A stretch of DNA of 64,000 nt from Homalodisca vitripennis (taxonomy: Eukaryota > Arthropoda > Insecta > Hemiptera > Cicadellidae): positions 112,259,501 to 112,323,500 of the forward strand of contig NC_060213.1 in the NCBI RefSeq assembly GCF_021130785.1. The letters run 5' to 3'. The notes below the pieces were generated by a model that saw nothing but the letters and a program-made list of their open reading frames with translations, had not been told where the DNA came from and ran no database searches. How positions within the stretch are numbered: the stretch's first letter is position 1; each line of letters begins with the position of its first letter. The position numbers and the translations under genes are program-made. This document shows, in pieces, positions 23,340-36,964 of the stretch.

Positions 23340-24095
23340 AATATTGAGCATTTTTCTTACCGCGAAAAGATTTCTAAAACAAAGATAAAATCGTTTACAG
23401 TATATGCAAGTAACTTAAGGGAATCACGTGGTTATAAAACACACGACATTCCTTTGCACTATATTTTAAATTGCAAACCAATTATATACTTATTTGATTT
23501 TTAGGTAAGGCTGATTTAAATATTCTTATATACAATAATATAATCGAATACATATAATTGTTCATTCAAAGATAAAAATATTTTGCTATTTTCCTGGCTT
23601 TATAAGATTTGTCTCAAAGATTTGTGGATAACAGGTTTGTAATAAATTCAAACAAACCATTCTAAATGACAACGATTGCACCCTTTTATGCACTCTCTTT
23701 GTAATATATATCATGTTCGTAGGGCAATCTAAAAACAAATAAAAGAACTAATGGCTGGACTAATTCGTATGCAAAAGCGAGGAAATCTTGTTTCCTTAGA
23801 TTAAACTCCCTACATTATCCTAATCTACTCTAGAATCAAATTACGGGAAAGCTTTCTTCCAGCTCTCTAATAAGGAAACGAGTTGCGAGAATCTAAGTAT
23901 CTCAGCTCACCCTCCATTAGCATGAAAAGACAAAAGCAATAAAATATAACCATCGACCTTTCTGTATCTATATATGCACATATAAGTGTTATGAGTTAAT
24001 AAAAAGTAAAAGTCATCAGTATTACCATCTATGTGTAAGAAGTAGTAGTGCTGCATTGTTGTATTGCACTGATCTGACTTGCAGTGTAACGATTG

Positions 24096-24188
<93 letters not shown>

Positions 24189-25400
24189 TGATTAAAAATT
24201 ATAAAATAATTATGGGACATCTGCTTAACTAACTCAAACAACTCATAACATGAGAAACGCATAAACAGCTATGTCGATCACTGGTCACATTCTGATGACA
24301 ACTTTCTGAACACAACCAATGAAACTTTGCCGCTGTACATAACCGCTTTACTGAGACTTTCGTCAGACACATAAATGAGAACACCAAAGTCTAAGAGCCT
24401 CTGCACTCTGGTTGGCACTATATTCTTTTCAGAGGCGATTTTTTTTAAGCTCTACAGTAGACCTGTCTGAAAGCATTTCCTCCTTGTCTACATTTTAAAT
24501 TGACTATTTATTAAATTAAAGTATTGTAAAATACTTCAATTTACTACCGCGTAATAACTGTATTTTGTCACGTTATTTTCATTTAGACATGTTCTTCTCG
24601 ACTTAACAAGTTCAGTAACAAAATCTATATTTTAATTAAAAACTTATAAACGTAGACTTTTTACAAGATAAAATTGTAGAATATTGGGACCTCGCTTTAT
24701 TTATTATATGCAGAATTTTATATAAATTCATCTCCTTATAACTATTATAAACTATATATTACAAACCTTACAGGTTTTGTGGGTATATCAGTATTTAGAA
24801 CATTGTCATAAAAACGAACTTTGATCCACTTTTTTGTTCATTAATATTTTGCGCAACGCAAGTGCTTGGTTGGCCTTGCCTTTGAGACACGTAATGACAC
24901 TCTTTACTGTATTAGTACGATAATCAGTCCAAATGTTACATTACCTAATGTTTGGATCAGCTGATCAAGGTAATGGTAGAGGTATTTAATTATGTAACAA
25001 AAAGGAATATAGTATTTAAAACTTCACAAGGAAGAAGAATAAATCATAAATAAATAATAGCTATTTCATTTGTACGAGTATATTTCAAATTGAGAATCCA
25101 TCTTCTGGTGATTTGTAGAAATTCGAATCTATAAAGGTGTTATAAAAGTAATTTTTTTCTTCTTACTTGTATCAAACACTTTTTAGGCAGCAATAGTTAC
25201 TAAAAAGTTCCCGTTTTGTGGATTAAATTCATATGAGATAATTAGCTGTGCGTGAGCAAAACCTATTACACGACGGGCTCGTAAAACTTCATTTATATCT
25301 GTCTGTTTGTCAACAGGGCATAACATACACATATCTCGGGTAATTGTTGACTCAATTAATGAATTGTGCATACGTGTAAATTACACAGTTTTATTCCTCT
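23340..25400. repeat. Segment of unit B paralogous to 1-2,150
   Basis: This is the counterpart of block A1; see that entry for the matching words. It contains the (TC)44 microsatellite at 24,099-24,187, where block A1 has only a short pyrimidine-rich stretch (gatcgtccctttcttccttg, from about 710). No conserved reading frame. Confidence 0.8.
24099..24187. repeat. (TC)44 microsatellite
   Basis: About 88 bp of uninterrupted TC. A 77-codon minus-strand frame through it is a run of Arg-Glu pairs and is an artefact of the repeat. Flanks on both sides match block A1, where the repeat is absent. Confidence 0.97.
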
Positions 25401-25943
25401 AGGTCGTTTTTAACTAAATCCATTATTGTATTCTTGGGTTAATTTGTTCTCCAAAGTGTACTATCCCCCTTGGATCGAGCTCACCGAAATCAGTTCGTGT
25501 GTTTTTTTACTAAAAACCAATACTATTTTACGCAACATTCCATAAATGGTCTAAAGTTCATTAAGACAATAACATACATTAAGTTTTCAAACCAGCTTAG
25601 GGCAGAGATTTTACTTCCGCTCAGCGAATGATCAATCTCCTTAAATTTCCACTATAGAAAAAAAATTGTTGTTTTCCTTCGTCATCACTCTGTGACTGTT
25701 TGACTTTCAATTTGAAAAATTACGCTTTTATGTCAAAATGAATAAATTTTATCAATATGGGATGAAACTAAGGAATTGCTAAGGGCGGTTTGGAAGACAC
25801 ACATACAAATGCCGCATTATATCTACGGAAATAATAAAATAACCGGTAATACATTTTGTCATGCACTATGAAAATACACGAATGTAAACAATATTGCACG
25901 ATACATTATAAGTTATAATGTATTGACATTACATACAGCTATG

Positions 25944-26060
25944 ACGTCATCTGATTACGTAATCCCCGGAGTAGCGACACTACAATCTGTATGAAGTGAC
26001 GGGATGTGGGCGTGTTGGGTTGGGAGGAGGGTTATTGGAGTGTGGTGTGCCATAATCCCG
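25944..26060. repeat. Single-copy seed of the 97-bp minisatellite
   Basis: After gacgtcatctgattac comes a single unit: gcgacactacaatctgtatg, a gacggga word, a gttgggttggga word, then gtgtggtgtgccataat. In unit C the same flank (gacgtcatctaattac, 35,297) is followed by ten tandem copies of this unit. The right flank (ggctttgttgcaaactgtatt, 26,079) also matches C (36,359). Confidence 0.8.
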
Positions 26061-26590
26061 CCAAATTGCCGTATCGCTTTGGCTTTGTTGCAAACTGTAT
26101 TTCCAATACGCGCTTTTTCATGCAGGAAAATATGTATTGAACATACCAAATAGTAATAACTAACTGTATAAAACTTGGCAATGATTCTCTGCCTCGCAAA
26201 TTGGTCGAAAAACTCAGTTTTTTCCGAGTCTAATCGATAACATACAAAATAATTGAGCTACATCTGGGATTTTGCAGGGATTTATCAATTACGAAGATTT
26301 CATTAAAGTCTGCCTATTACAATTACCCTCATAACGGAATTCCCAGATTATTTTTGTTTTCCCCGATCATGATCGCCATAATCCAAACTATAATCCGAAA
26401 ATGTATATGCATATATAGTTATATATTTATGGGCTTATGCGATATGACGCGAGCTACGTTACTACCGTAGGTGAACACGTTACCTACCGTAATTTTTAAA
26501 TATCCAGACTTATCTTGGACTTATGACGTAAAGGCAATACTTGCACATAGCTTAGATGAGTTCGTTAGCTGGTCTTAAATAATGAAAAGT

Positions 26591-27470
26591 TTCAAGATGG
26601 CGGCCTTTCACATTCAAGAAAAACTCAACTAAATGCAAAAATAGATCCAAACTTTTGGATTTATTACGTTTTTTACGTTTCTTACATTTATTACGTAACT
26701 ATAAACATCTTTTGTTCATGTAATGTTACGATACTTTTAAGGTTTCAAGGTGAATGTCATTCTATATTTGGAAATTAAATGGTTATATACAAACTATTAT
26801 GCACCATAGAGCAAAAAATATTTAGAATTCTTAAGTAATTAATAGTAATGTATATCACTACATATGTTTTTATATCACGTATGGTTTCCAGATACTGGGC
26901 ATTTTAACTGTTACACAACATTGCGAGAGTAATTTTTAACACGATAGCTACCGTAGTTCGTAATAAATAAGGATTAAACTTAGCACAGAAGCATTATTTG
27001 TATACGAGTATAGTTTGGATGTGTTCGGTAGCGAGTTCAAACCATTGAAAATTATTAAGAGAGCGGACATTCTCACTCAAGCAAAAATTTTAACTCAACT
27101 AGTTTCCGAACATAAACTCAAACCGATACATTTTTACACATAATACGTAATTAAAGAAACTTTTATTTTGGTAATTTCTTAAAATTCTCTTAAAATTGTA
27201 AGATTGCGGCAATTCAAAATTTGAAAAAGAACTGGTTGCAATAAATAACTTATTATGAGTTCTTAAGCCAGTTTTAACCAATAAATTGTTTTAAGATGGT
27301 GGCTATTAGTATTTGGGTAAATTTTTATCTCGTTTATTTCAAAATATAAATCAAAATTGACATTTTACATAAAATTGTCAAGTAATTCCAAAGAACATCT
27401 AGTCATTCTTATTTTTCGATAACTTTTCACGCTTCAAGATGGCCTTTACAATTACAGAAATATACAATAA
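26591..27470. repeat. Scattered diverged repeats around a tcaagatgg motif
   Basis: Similar starts occur at 26,591 (ttcaagatggcggcctttc), 27,291 (ttaagatggtggctattag) and 27,433 (ttcaagatggcctttac), with a weaker one near 27,053 (attaagagagcggacattc). Each is followed by a stretch containing a caag/cagaaa word and actcaact or similar. They look like decayed copies of one local repeat. Otherwise 26,230-28,370 shows nothing. Confidence 0.45.
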
Positions 27471-29205
27471 GTGAATATGTTAACACACATAATTGCAGAT
27501 TAATTTTAACTAAATTAAGACCACTTTTTACACACATTTATTTTGTTGCCTGTGAAGTTTTCAAAATTATGGACTTTCTAAATGTTTGAAAGTGTTTCAA
27601 TTATAATAACATGCCAACATTGAGGGTTATTGTCCCATCAGTAATGTGTAAAGCAAAGATTTTCACTAACAGTGAATTTTCATCTTGACATTTAAGATTA
27701 CAGTCTCATGTGAAATCTACCTTTCTTCCAGCCGAGCCGGAAGGGATATTTATATTTTGAAATCACTAATCAATGCATGAAGTTGTATTTCTAGAGTGGA
27801 GTATGTTAGGCCAGGAATTAGTCGCCATTGAAAAATTTTAAATCTTAAATCCTTGAGGATTTATTGATATTTACAATTATTTATAAAAGCGGGTGTCCTG
27901 ACTGATTCAGCAACGTCCATAAAAACTATGAAAGATAAACTACAATCAAATAAAAATCAAATGACACCGGAAATACCTTATACCACCTCTTTACAGCTTT
28001 TGTAAAACATTTTTGAAAGTCGTGTGAAACATACATATTAAAAGAGTTACTCTTGAGTGATTTTCTAAAAACTTCATTCGAAGAATTCCAAGTTTATATA
28101 AGACGTAGTATGTTTAAGGACCGAATCAATAAACGTATTAATAATCTGTTTGATTTTTATATGCATTGCAGTACATAAAATGAAAATTAATACAAGTGAC
28201 TAACTTTTATTGTTGGCCTCTGATACTGTACATAGATATGCGCCATGTTTTACAAGGCCCTGTACAACTGAAAATCTACATTTATATGGCACTGTGTGAC
28301 AATATAATCAATTAAACTGAACTGGTTGTAAATTTTAGAAACCAATATCAATACATAATCTTCTTTTTTATAATTGAGTAAAATGTTTAATAAAGTAAAT
28401 ATATTTGTAGCTATTTTTAGATTTAATTTAACCGTCTAAATATTGAAATATTTGACATTTATAGTTATTAAATTTAAATGTTATATACAAAAGAACTCCC
28501 TTTGTCTCAATTAAATACAACATAAGCCACTCATGAACATTTCCGTCGCTTCAAAAAAATTTATTTAAGATGTCAAACTATTATAACCTAAAATAAAACT
28601 AAGTTAATAAAAAAAGAATAAACCTTGAATTTCAACCAAGGAATCTTTAAAGAGGTAGCCTACTCGTTAACATCCAGCCCAAAATCATCGGTGTTGCGAT
28701 ATCAGAAATCGATTAACTTACAGACACGTTTTATACAAAATATTTAATAGCATTTTGTTTTAAATTTGGCTATATATTTAGAATACTGAGGCTTCTTTAA
28801 ATCAATCATAAAATGTTTATGTCTTTTGCACATGAAGACTACTTATATATATAAAAAGAGAACCCAAACGTAATCCGTTGAATAGGAGTCGACCGAAATC
28901 TATTGTGAAGATAAAATGGAATCGTCATCTCATCGACCAAATAACACTTTTATTGCAAATAAATCCAATAATTTGAATTTAAAACGAATTTTTCTATTAT
29001 GTTTATCATGTTTACTTTTGGGAACATATTTAAAACTGGTAATTTTACTTTGAAGCCAATCTAAAATATGTATTCATTTATCATAGATTCCTAATCAGCC
29101 AGATTGAATGCTTTCAGGCAAGGGCAACTCTAATTGGTCAACGGATAGAAAGTTCCTAATTGCCACCCTTGTTCTATCTCTGATACGATTGTGTAATGGT
29201 AGTTA

Positions 29206-29320
29206 GGCTAGTATATAGAATAAAACAGACCAATAGCGTACCAGATGCAAAAGTTATCATTCCTGATGTGTATTAATCCAGAGACAGATTCATTGTCAGC
29301 ATTTAACAATGGTATTCATG
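29206..29320. repeat. Single-copy seed of the 147-bp satellite
   Basis: One unit is recognisable: ggctagtatata, accaatagcgtaccaga, cctgatgtgtattaatccag, agacag, attgtcagc, atttaac. Its closest match in unit C is the last satellite copy and its right flank (about 40,385-40,530), which share the tattaatccag, gacag, attgttcagc and tttaac words. No tandem copies are present here. Confidence 0.8.
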
Positions 29321-29811
29321 TTCGTGATCACTCCGTCTAATCCAGTACCAATACACGTCAGACATCCAGTATTTTTACTACGTGTTTGATTATTTACTAT
29401 AGTATTATTAGTCTTCTTTTACGCTCTCTCACCTTTAATCTAATCCTGCGTCAAATGATCGAAAAATCCTGTATAAATTATTTATGTTCTGTTATTTATC
29501 GTGTATTGCAAGTACATTTATGTAGGATATACGTTTAGTATGTAATTATCCATTTACTAAGTATGAAACTTAAGTATTTTCGTGTCTCTGTAGTACCTGT
29601 TTTAGCATGTTCCATGCGTGTAGTGCGTATGTGTCTTCAATATTTACGTTTTAAAAAAATATTTTCTCCTTATGTATATGATCTTGCGCAATGATATGTT
29701 TGTAGTTTGTACGAGTCTGTAGGATATACGCATTTGTGCAGTATAATTATATAATGTGAATATTGATTTTAGCTTCAGTTCACCTTCTTATTAATGCAGC
29801 TTTTGAAATCT

Positions 29812-29831
29812 GACTCCTGGAATCTGGAGTC
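29812..29831. repeat. Short hairpin (gactcc/ggagtc)
   Basis: A six-base stem with loop tggaatct. The paralogous place near 52,633-52,657 also folds (gacttca/tgaagtc) around ctcctggaatc, with different stem bases. The surrounding 29,770-30,010 matches 52,570-52,830. Confidence 0.55.
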
Positions 29832-32383
29832 GTGTTTGCCTAAGAAATCAAAAATAATTCGGCATCGAAGAAAATGAAAATGATTTCTTTAAATCATTTC
29901 GACATCAGACGCGCCTAGAGTACACATAAACTTAATCTAGTTCAGGAGGTATTCTCATAGTCGCAACAGGTGCACAATTGAATGATTCCGACACGACCCC
30001 AAAGCACGTTTAAATATCGAGTATTACATTACGCATAACTTAGTTATGGTGGGAAGTTGTTGTGTAATGTGAATTTTGAATTTAGTCCAGTCGAGTTTAG
30101 ATGAATTTACACATTCACATAGAATCACCTTCTTCCACCATAGCTACCTTAGGATGTATATATATATATATTACACACACACGTCTGTCTGCGCTATATT
30201 TTGGGAACCATCGGAAATCTAAGTACAATACGGCAAACCAAAGGTGCTTAAAAGAAACATTTTTATTCACAGTTCTACCTAACTCTAGTTTTTTTAAAAT
30301 ACAAACTATTTAACTTTGATGAATACCATGTATTTTTGTAACCTTGCTTTTGTCTCTTATTCTCATTCGAAAAATAAAAGAAGATAAGAGAGATGTGTTC
30401 TCTTATATTAATTTCTGACTCGGAAATTGTTTTGGGGATGCGGATACTGACTACCTCTATCATCTAAAATCGATGATGCCATCATATAAAAAGGGACCTT
30501 TTATGACAACTATGTGAAATTGCGATAAGACGCGTAAGAAGCCTGGCAGTTGTATTCTACCACGTCAGCGCTACTGAGGCGCGAGGTCAAATACTTCTTA
30601 CAACGATTGATTGATTCCTTTATACAATTTACTGAGCGTTAGCGTAGCCTATCACTCGAGGGTTTCGTAAATAACACTTTTGTCTGTTTTCCTGCCTATA
30701 TCGACTTTAAAGCATGACCAATATCGAGTTGAATGATGATGCCGGTTAGTCCATGGCATTTTCATGAGAGTTGGGGAACATGTTTAAATTGGTCTTATGG
30801 GTGAATGTGATAGCAATTAGAACAATTCAGAGTAAATAAACTTGAAAATAAATTGAGTACCTTCAGATAGCATTTTAAAGTGTGACTTATTAACACAAGT
30901 TTGTTGCCTAATGAAATGAAATGAACTATAGACTTGAAGGTGAATTTTGCATGGAACCTTGGCGAAGATTATTACCACAGCGTCAAGTGGTGTGGCGTAC
31001 CCCTGTACTCTAGGTATAATATAATCATTACATTATAAAGCTAAGGTTGACATACATGAAACCTGCTGGAAAATATTTAAATCAATGTTAAGATATGTTA
31101 TATAAAACTTACCATAACACAAAGAGTTGGATTTGAGATAAACTGACCTTTATGACCTTTTATTTACCAATCTAGAATTAATTATTAACTATTTTAATTT
31201 CTTTAATGCTCATGGGATTTAGAAAAATTCTCTAACAATCTTCATCAACTAAATTTGCATTGTCCAAGGCAGAAAATAAAAGCGGCAGAGTACAATTAAT
31301 TACTTAGGAGACATGGTATCCCTTGGCAATTAATTAATTAGTGGAGATCTCCCGATAGTTTGGTAGTTACTAAAGTAATTTTGGCTAACCAAATATAATA
31401 TTCATTGGCAGTTTAAAGGGTAGAAGGTGTACATAAGTTTCAATTCAAATTGTTTTAAACATGAATCTCCGACTATTTCTTAATAATAAAAACAAAAAAA
31501 AAGCAAAAATGTTGCAACCAAAACAATGCAGTACTATTATTTATTTGGGAATTATACAACGGTACACCTGGTACAGGTTATATTTCTATAAAAACTTTTA
31601 CTGAGACTTAGCGATAGCTTCATGCAGAGGAAATGAACCACGAGGAAGTACTTTAACTTATCGGGTTTGCTAGCGATAATTACAAACAAATAAGAAAACT
31701 TATTAAGACTGCAGGTGGTTTGCTACATCTTGTCGAGGATCGTTTTATGCTTGCAAATTGTTTTTTTATGGGTTTAATCTCAATATTTTAAAGGCACTGA
31801 ATTTTCATAAGAAATATAGGAAAGTGAATATTCTAAAAATTTTTATAGAAATATGTTTTATGCTTATTCAAAAATTCTTCTAGATTAAGTATAACCGTTA
31901 TTAAGCTTACAATTATGTGTACAAGTATTGAAAAGCTTATAAACAATTATACGAGTATTACTCAAAATATTTGCACCAAAAAGCAGTTTTTCTGTAAAGC
32001 TATTTTCTTTAATGTTTTCTAGTTTATATTTATGTTATTTATTTGTCAATGAAAATGTATATTAAATAAGTTAGCAATTTCTTGATGAACCTTATCTTTA
32101 ATGGATATCACGATAAGGAAACGTAAAATTTATATTATAGATGTTATATCTTTCTAGATGTTTCAAACTTTTCCTACTATATTTATTATAGGCAGTGTGA
32201 ATATCAAAGGAATAAATCTCTAAACCTAGAACCTAAATTGTATTTGGCCAACGATGTTTAATATTATTATTATTATTGGTCAATTCTTTGGTTATTTTTC
32301 TCAGCTCAAGCAAGGATTTCAAGCAGTTATATTACACGAATTTCAATAAATACATCTAAAACTAATATTGGGCAATTGTATCT

Positions 32384-32429
32384 AATATATATATATATAT
32401 ATATATACCCTTTATATATTATATATATA
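32384..32429. repeat. Interrupted (AT)n tract
   Basis: AT dinucleotides from about 32,384 to 32,407 and again 32,412-32,429, separated by ccctttatatattat-type sequence. Confidence 0.85.
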
Positions 32430-34226
32430 AAACTCCAGTAATTTTCGTTATTGCTAGGAATTTTTTTTTTTTAGTAAAAATAAACAAGTATGGAAAATTC
32501 TACCCTTCAGTGTTTTAACATGAGGTAGATATTTAAACAAAACATAATCAACTTGTAAAATGTATTTACACGAAACAAATTTAAAGATACGAAACATTTT
32601 ATCCAGAATGGTAATTCCCATAAAATATAAAGAATTCAAAAGATGTGGAAGCAAAATATCGTTTATCATCATATTGAAATGCGATAAAAATGCCTACACA
32701 TTGAAATTGACTTTATGAACAAAGTGTTTAAGTATAATTGGAACCGCGTTGGAAACCAAGCCACATGATGGAACAACCTCAATTAGAACGTGTGTCAGAC
32801 TGTATTCAGTACACTACTATGTACATTGGTTGACAATTGTTAATTGTGTAACGACATGAAAGACACACTTCCCCCGTTTGTTGAGAGTCCACATCGGGTA
32901 AGAACAATGTAGACGGGGTGTTTTGGAATGTACTGGATGTGTGTGAAAACAATTACTGTTGAGGATACACACAAACAACGTTTAAAACAAACAGAAACAG
33001 AGTTGCTTTGAATTTTAGAACACCGGCCTCCGCAAACATGAGACAATGTGATTATAAAACTTCAATTCTAGTTTTACACCAAACAATAATGTGAAGTTTT
33101 TAGACAGGCTAAATTTCATTTTTATCCTCCACTATCTGTATGAACCAGTTTTCAAATGAAGTTAATTTCCTTACTTAAAAAAATAAATTAGTGAAAAGAC
33201 TAATAAAATGGCTGTACACAAGAAACTTAACACTACTACATTTATCTCAGTCAAATTTGATATTAAAAGTTTGCTAGGTGTTTTTTATACGTTTTATGTT
33301 AAGTTATAATCAAAACCTTATGCCCCAAATCCAATTTTATGGGAAACAATTATTAAGTAAGGGCACGCTTTATTAAAATATTTTCTCCTCCTATGTGGCC
33401 TAACTAAATTAAACTCTTTCCTACGGCCAATCCGCTTAATATGTCTGAAAACGTTACTCTTTCCTGTTATTATCGGTATTTCGCTGGATTAAGTTTTTTA
33501 ATTTATAATAATATCCACGAAGAAAAAAAATGAACAATCTTTTACTTTCTTTCGAAAAATATAGGATTTTAAAATAGTAGTATAGGGCATTCTTGTAATA
33601 AGAGAAATATCTGAAAATAAAAGATAAGCAATTTTACAGTTTGTTACACTACACTAAATATTGAAAATAAAATAAATAGTTTTCTTATTTTAAACGTTGA
33701 AAAATGTATATCTTGAAAATGTAATCAAACCATTAACGTATTATGGAAACATATTTTCTTAATTCTGCCTTAATATGCCTTGAGAGTAAATTACACGTTC
33801 TCAATAAATTTTCACGTAAGGAGATTACATATTAAATAACTAATGTTACAAAGACTAGTGTAGTTTTTAGTTAAATACTGATAAAATAAATTATGCTTCT
33901 GTGTCATTAAATCATATTTTATAATAAAAAATATGTACTTCCTTATCGTCACCCTGCTTTGTAAGCAAGGCAGATTTGAATTACTATTACATATGCATGT
34001 AACTCTCCACTTAAGGATAATAAATTTTTTCTATTTTCCCCTATTTTGGCGAATCAAACAAATTAATCCGGCTGTAAACCAAATACATCATTTTAAGCCT
34101 CACACTTTCTTGTATGTGGCATATCCGACTTTGAACATAACCGCTGACCAATCAACGCTGTCCTAAAGAAGATAATAAAATAAAAAAGCAATCAAATTAA
34201 TATTTGGAAACATGTTCAGTTAGAAC

Positions 34227-34533
34227 TCATAAATCTAGTTTTTTTAAATTTTCACAGATAAAATTTTAATATATATATTTTGGCCCGACTTAAATTGATA
34301 GATGCAGTATTTTATATCATAAATCTAGTTTTTTTTTATGTTCACAGATAAAATTGTAATATATATATTTTGGCCCGACTTAAATTGATAGATGCAGTAT
34401 TTTATATCATAAATCAAGTTTTTTTTAATGTTCACAGATAAAATTTTAATATATTTATTTTGGCTTAACTTAAATTGATAGATGCAGTTTTTTATATCAT
34501 AAATCTAGTTTTTTGTTAATGTTCACAGATAAA

Positions 34534-34590
<57 letters not shown>

Positions 34591-34619
34591 CCCGACTTAA
34601 ATTGATAGATGCAGTATTC
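34227..34619. repeat. Four 90-bp tandem copies, the last with an expanded (AT)n
   Basis: Copies start at 34,227, 34,317, 34,407 and 34,497 (tcataaatc followed by agtttttt), each containing ttcacagataaaat, a short atatatat stretch, then ttggcccgacttaaattgat and agatgcag. In copies 1-3 the AT stretch is about 10 bp; in copy 4 it is about 50 bp (34,537-34,587). Confidence 0.95.
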
Positions 34620-35336
34620 AATATAGATTCATTCCAACTTGACTACTTGTCTATAATATTAGGGATGTCGAAAATTTCAAAACAATATCACAGTTAAAAA
34701 TTATTTTTAACACTATACTTTAAAAAAACACATGTACCATTTAAAAATTTACTTAAAAAATCCAAATTAGACTTCAGTGGACTCTGAGTTTAATCATAAA
34801 TATTGAGAGCGAAGAAATAAATATTTTTATTATTTAAACGTTGTACATGTGAGTAGGTCAGTGAGGAGGTTTTAACCCACGTCGTTATTGTAATCAAATT
34901 CCATTAGCATATTCATGAACCACTCTTCTCTTCAATCTTCTTCGTCCCCCTTGTTTTACAGCTATTAAAAACGATTGACGCCTTTTCCTCAGAGAAAAGC
35001 CATGTTTACACAAAATTCAATTTCGTAGCTTATTCCTTCAGTGTTATTAGGTGGGCAATTCAATTACAAATTCACTGCTTTTTCAGATAAACCTCCCATT
35101 CAGTCAATGAGGCTGGGTTGGGGTAACACTCATTTCATGTTACATGTTTACTTGTACGGGAAGAATATTTATAACCCATATTAAATTTCTCCTGCACTAT
35201 GCAAAAATACACAAACAAGATATAAACAAGACTTTTCGATATATTAGAAGGTATATTGTAGACCACAAGGAGATAAGCACGGTTTCATGGATATATGACG
35301 TCATCTAATTACATAATTAATAATATAGCCCTAATA

Positions 35337-36318
35337 ATATAGTGGGTTGTTTGGGTTAGGAAAAAGAGGTTAGAGGAGTGCTGTGTGTCATAATTCCTGG
35401 GGAAACGACATTGCAATGTGTATAGAGTGTCGGGATATAGTGGGTTGTTTGAGTTAGGAAAAGAGGTTACAGGAGTGTTGTGTGTCATAATTGCTGGGGA
35501 AGCGACATTGCAATGAGTATAGAGTGTCGGGATATAGTGGGTTGTTTGGGTTAGTAAAAAGAGGTTAGAGGATTGTTGTGTGTCATAATTCCTGGATAAG
35601 CGACACTACAATATGTATGGAGTGCCAATATACATTGGGCTTTTTGGGATAGGAAAAAGGGGTTAGTGCAGTCTTGTGTGTCATAATTCCTGGAGAAGGG
35701 ACACTACAATCTGTATGGAATGACGGCATATAGTGGGCTCTTTGGGTTAGGAAAAAGAGGTTAGTGGAGTGTCATAATTCCTGAAGAAGCGATACTACAA
35801 TCTGTATGGAATGTCGGCATATAGTGGGCTTTTTGGGTTAGTAAAAAGAGGTTAGAGGATTGTTGTGTGTCATAATTCCTGGATAAGCGACACTACAATA
35901 TGTATGGAGTGCCAATATACATTGGGCTTTTTGGGATAGGAAAAAGGGGTTAGTGCAGTCTTGTGTGTCATAATTCCTGGAGAAGGGACACTACAATCTG
36001 TATGGAATGTCGGCATATAGTGGGCTTTTTGGGTTAGTAAAAAGAGGTTAGAGGATTGTTGTGTGTCATAATTCCTGGATAAGCGACACTACAATATGTA
36101 TGGAGTGCCAATATACATTGGGCTTTTGGGGTTAGGAAAAAGGGGTTAGTGGAGTGTTGTGTGTCATAATTCCTGGAGAAGCCACACTGCAATCTGTACG
36201 GAGTGGCGGAATATAGTGGGCTTTTGGGGTTAGGAAAAAGAGGTTAGAGGAGTGTCGTGTGTCGCAATTCCTGGGGAAGCGACATTGCAATGTGTATAGT
36301 GTTGGGATGTGGTGGGCG
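35337..36318. repeat. ~97-bp minisatellite, 10 units
   Basis: Unit starts (agtggg or cattggg) are at about 35,341, 35,439, 35,536, 35,633, 35,732, 35,823, 35,920, 36,019, 36,116 and 36,214, giving periods of 97-99 with one of 91. Each unit contains ggttaggaaaaag, gaggttag, tgtgtcataattcc, gcgacactac and tgtatgg. Some neighbouring pairs recur together: 35,536-35,730 is nearly identical to 35,823-36,015, and the first half recurs at 36,019-36,115. This is a young higher-order pattern. Unit B has one copy only. Confidence 0.95.
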
Positions 36319-36406
36319 AGTTTTATTCTCAGGTGAGGTTATTAGAGTGTGTGTGGTTAGGCTTTGTTGTAAACTGTATTGCCAAAATGTACTTGTTTGA
36401 TGTATT

Positions 36407-36625
36407 ATAATATGTACTGAACTTATTTAATATGTCATTATTCCTTAAATTTGTCGAAAAAGTCGGAGATACCTAAAATAGAAAATGTTGTTTTGTAAAG
36501 TTTTTTCAAAAACATAGTTGCTATAGTTACACGGAAATTTAGCTTCCGTTTATTTTATGTGCAATTAAATTTAAAAATTAGTAAAGAAACTAGTTAAATT
36601 TGGTTAGTTTTATATATATATTTAT

Positions 36626-36678
<53 letters not shown>

Positions 36679-36727
36679 TAACCAAATTTAACTAGTTTCT
36701 TTACTAATTTTTAAATTTTTTTTAAAT

Positions 36728-36766
<39 letters not shown>

Positions 36767-36964
36767 TAACCAAATTTAACTAGTTTCTTTACTAATTTTT
36801 AAATTTAATTGCACATAAAATAAACGGAAGCTAAATTTCCGTGTAACTATAGCAACTATGTTTTTGAAAAAAACTTTACAAAACAACATTTTCTATTTTA
36901 GGTATCTCCGACTTTTTCGACAAATTTAAGGAATAATGACATATTAAATAAGTTCAGTACATAT

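Larger units (their letters stand above)
19560..30010. repeat. Unit B of a diverged ~11-kb tandem duplication
   Basis: Collinear similarity with unit C (30,750-41,100) is visible in many separate segments, always in the same order and orientation: 19,860-20,060 with 30,910-31,110; 20,820-20,900 with 31,300-31,390; 21,745-21,960 with 31,557-31,770; 22,510-22,830 with 32,780-33,110; 23,340-23,420 with 33,580-33,670; 25,830-26,230 with 35,190-36,460; and 29,206-29,320 with 40,385-40,530. Offsets vary between about 9.4 and 11.2 kb because each copy has private insertions. No gene is conserved between the units; the short open frames in B (for example 22,055-22,339) have no counterpart in C. Confidence 0.75.

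Noticed and set aside
24029..24262. 77-codon minus-strand frame with Arg-Glu repeats
   Set aside because: It is a translation of the TC microsatellite.
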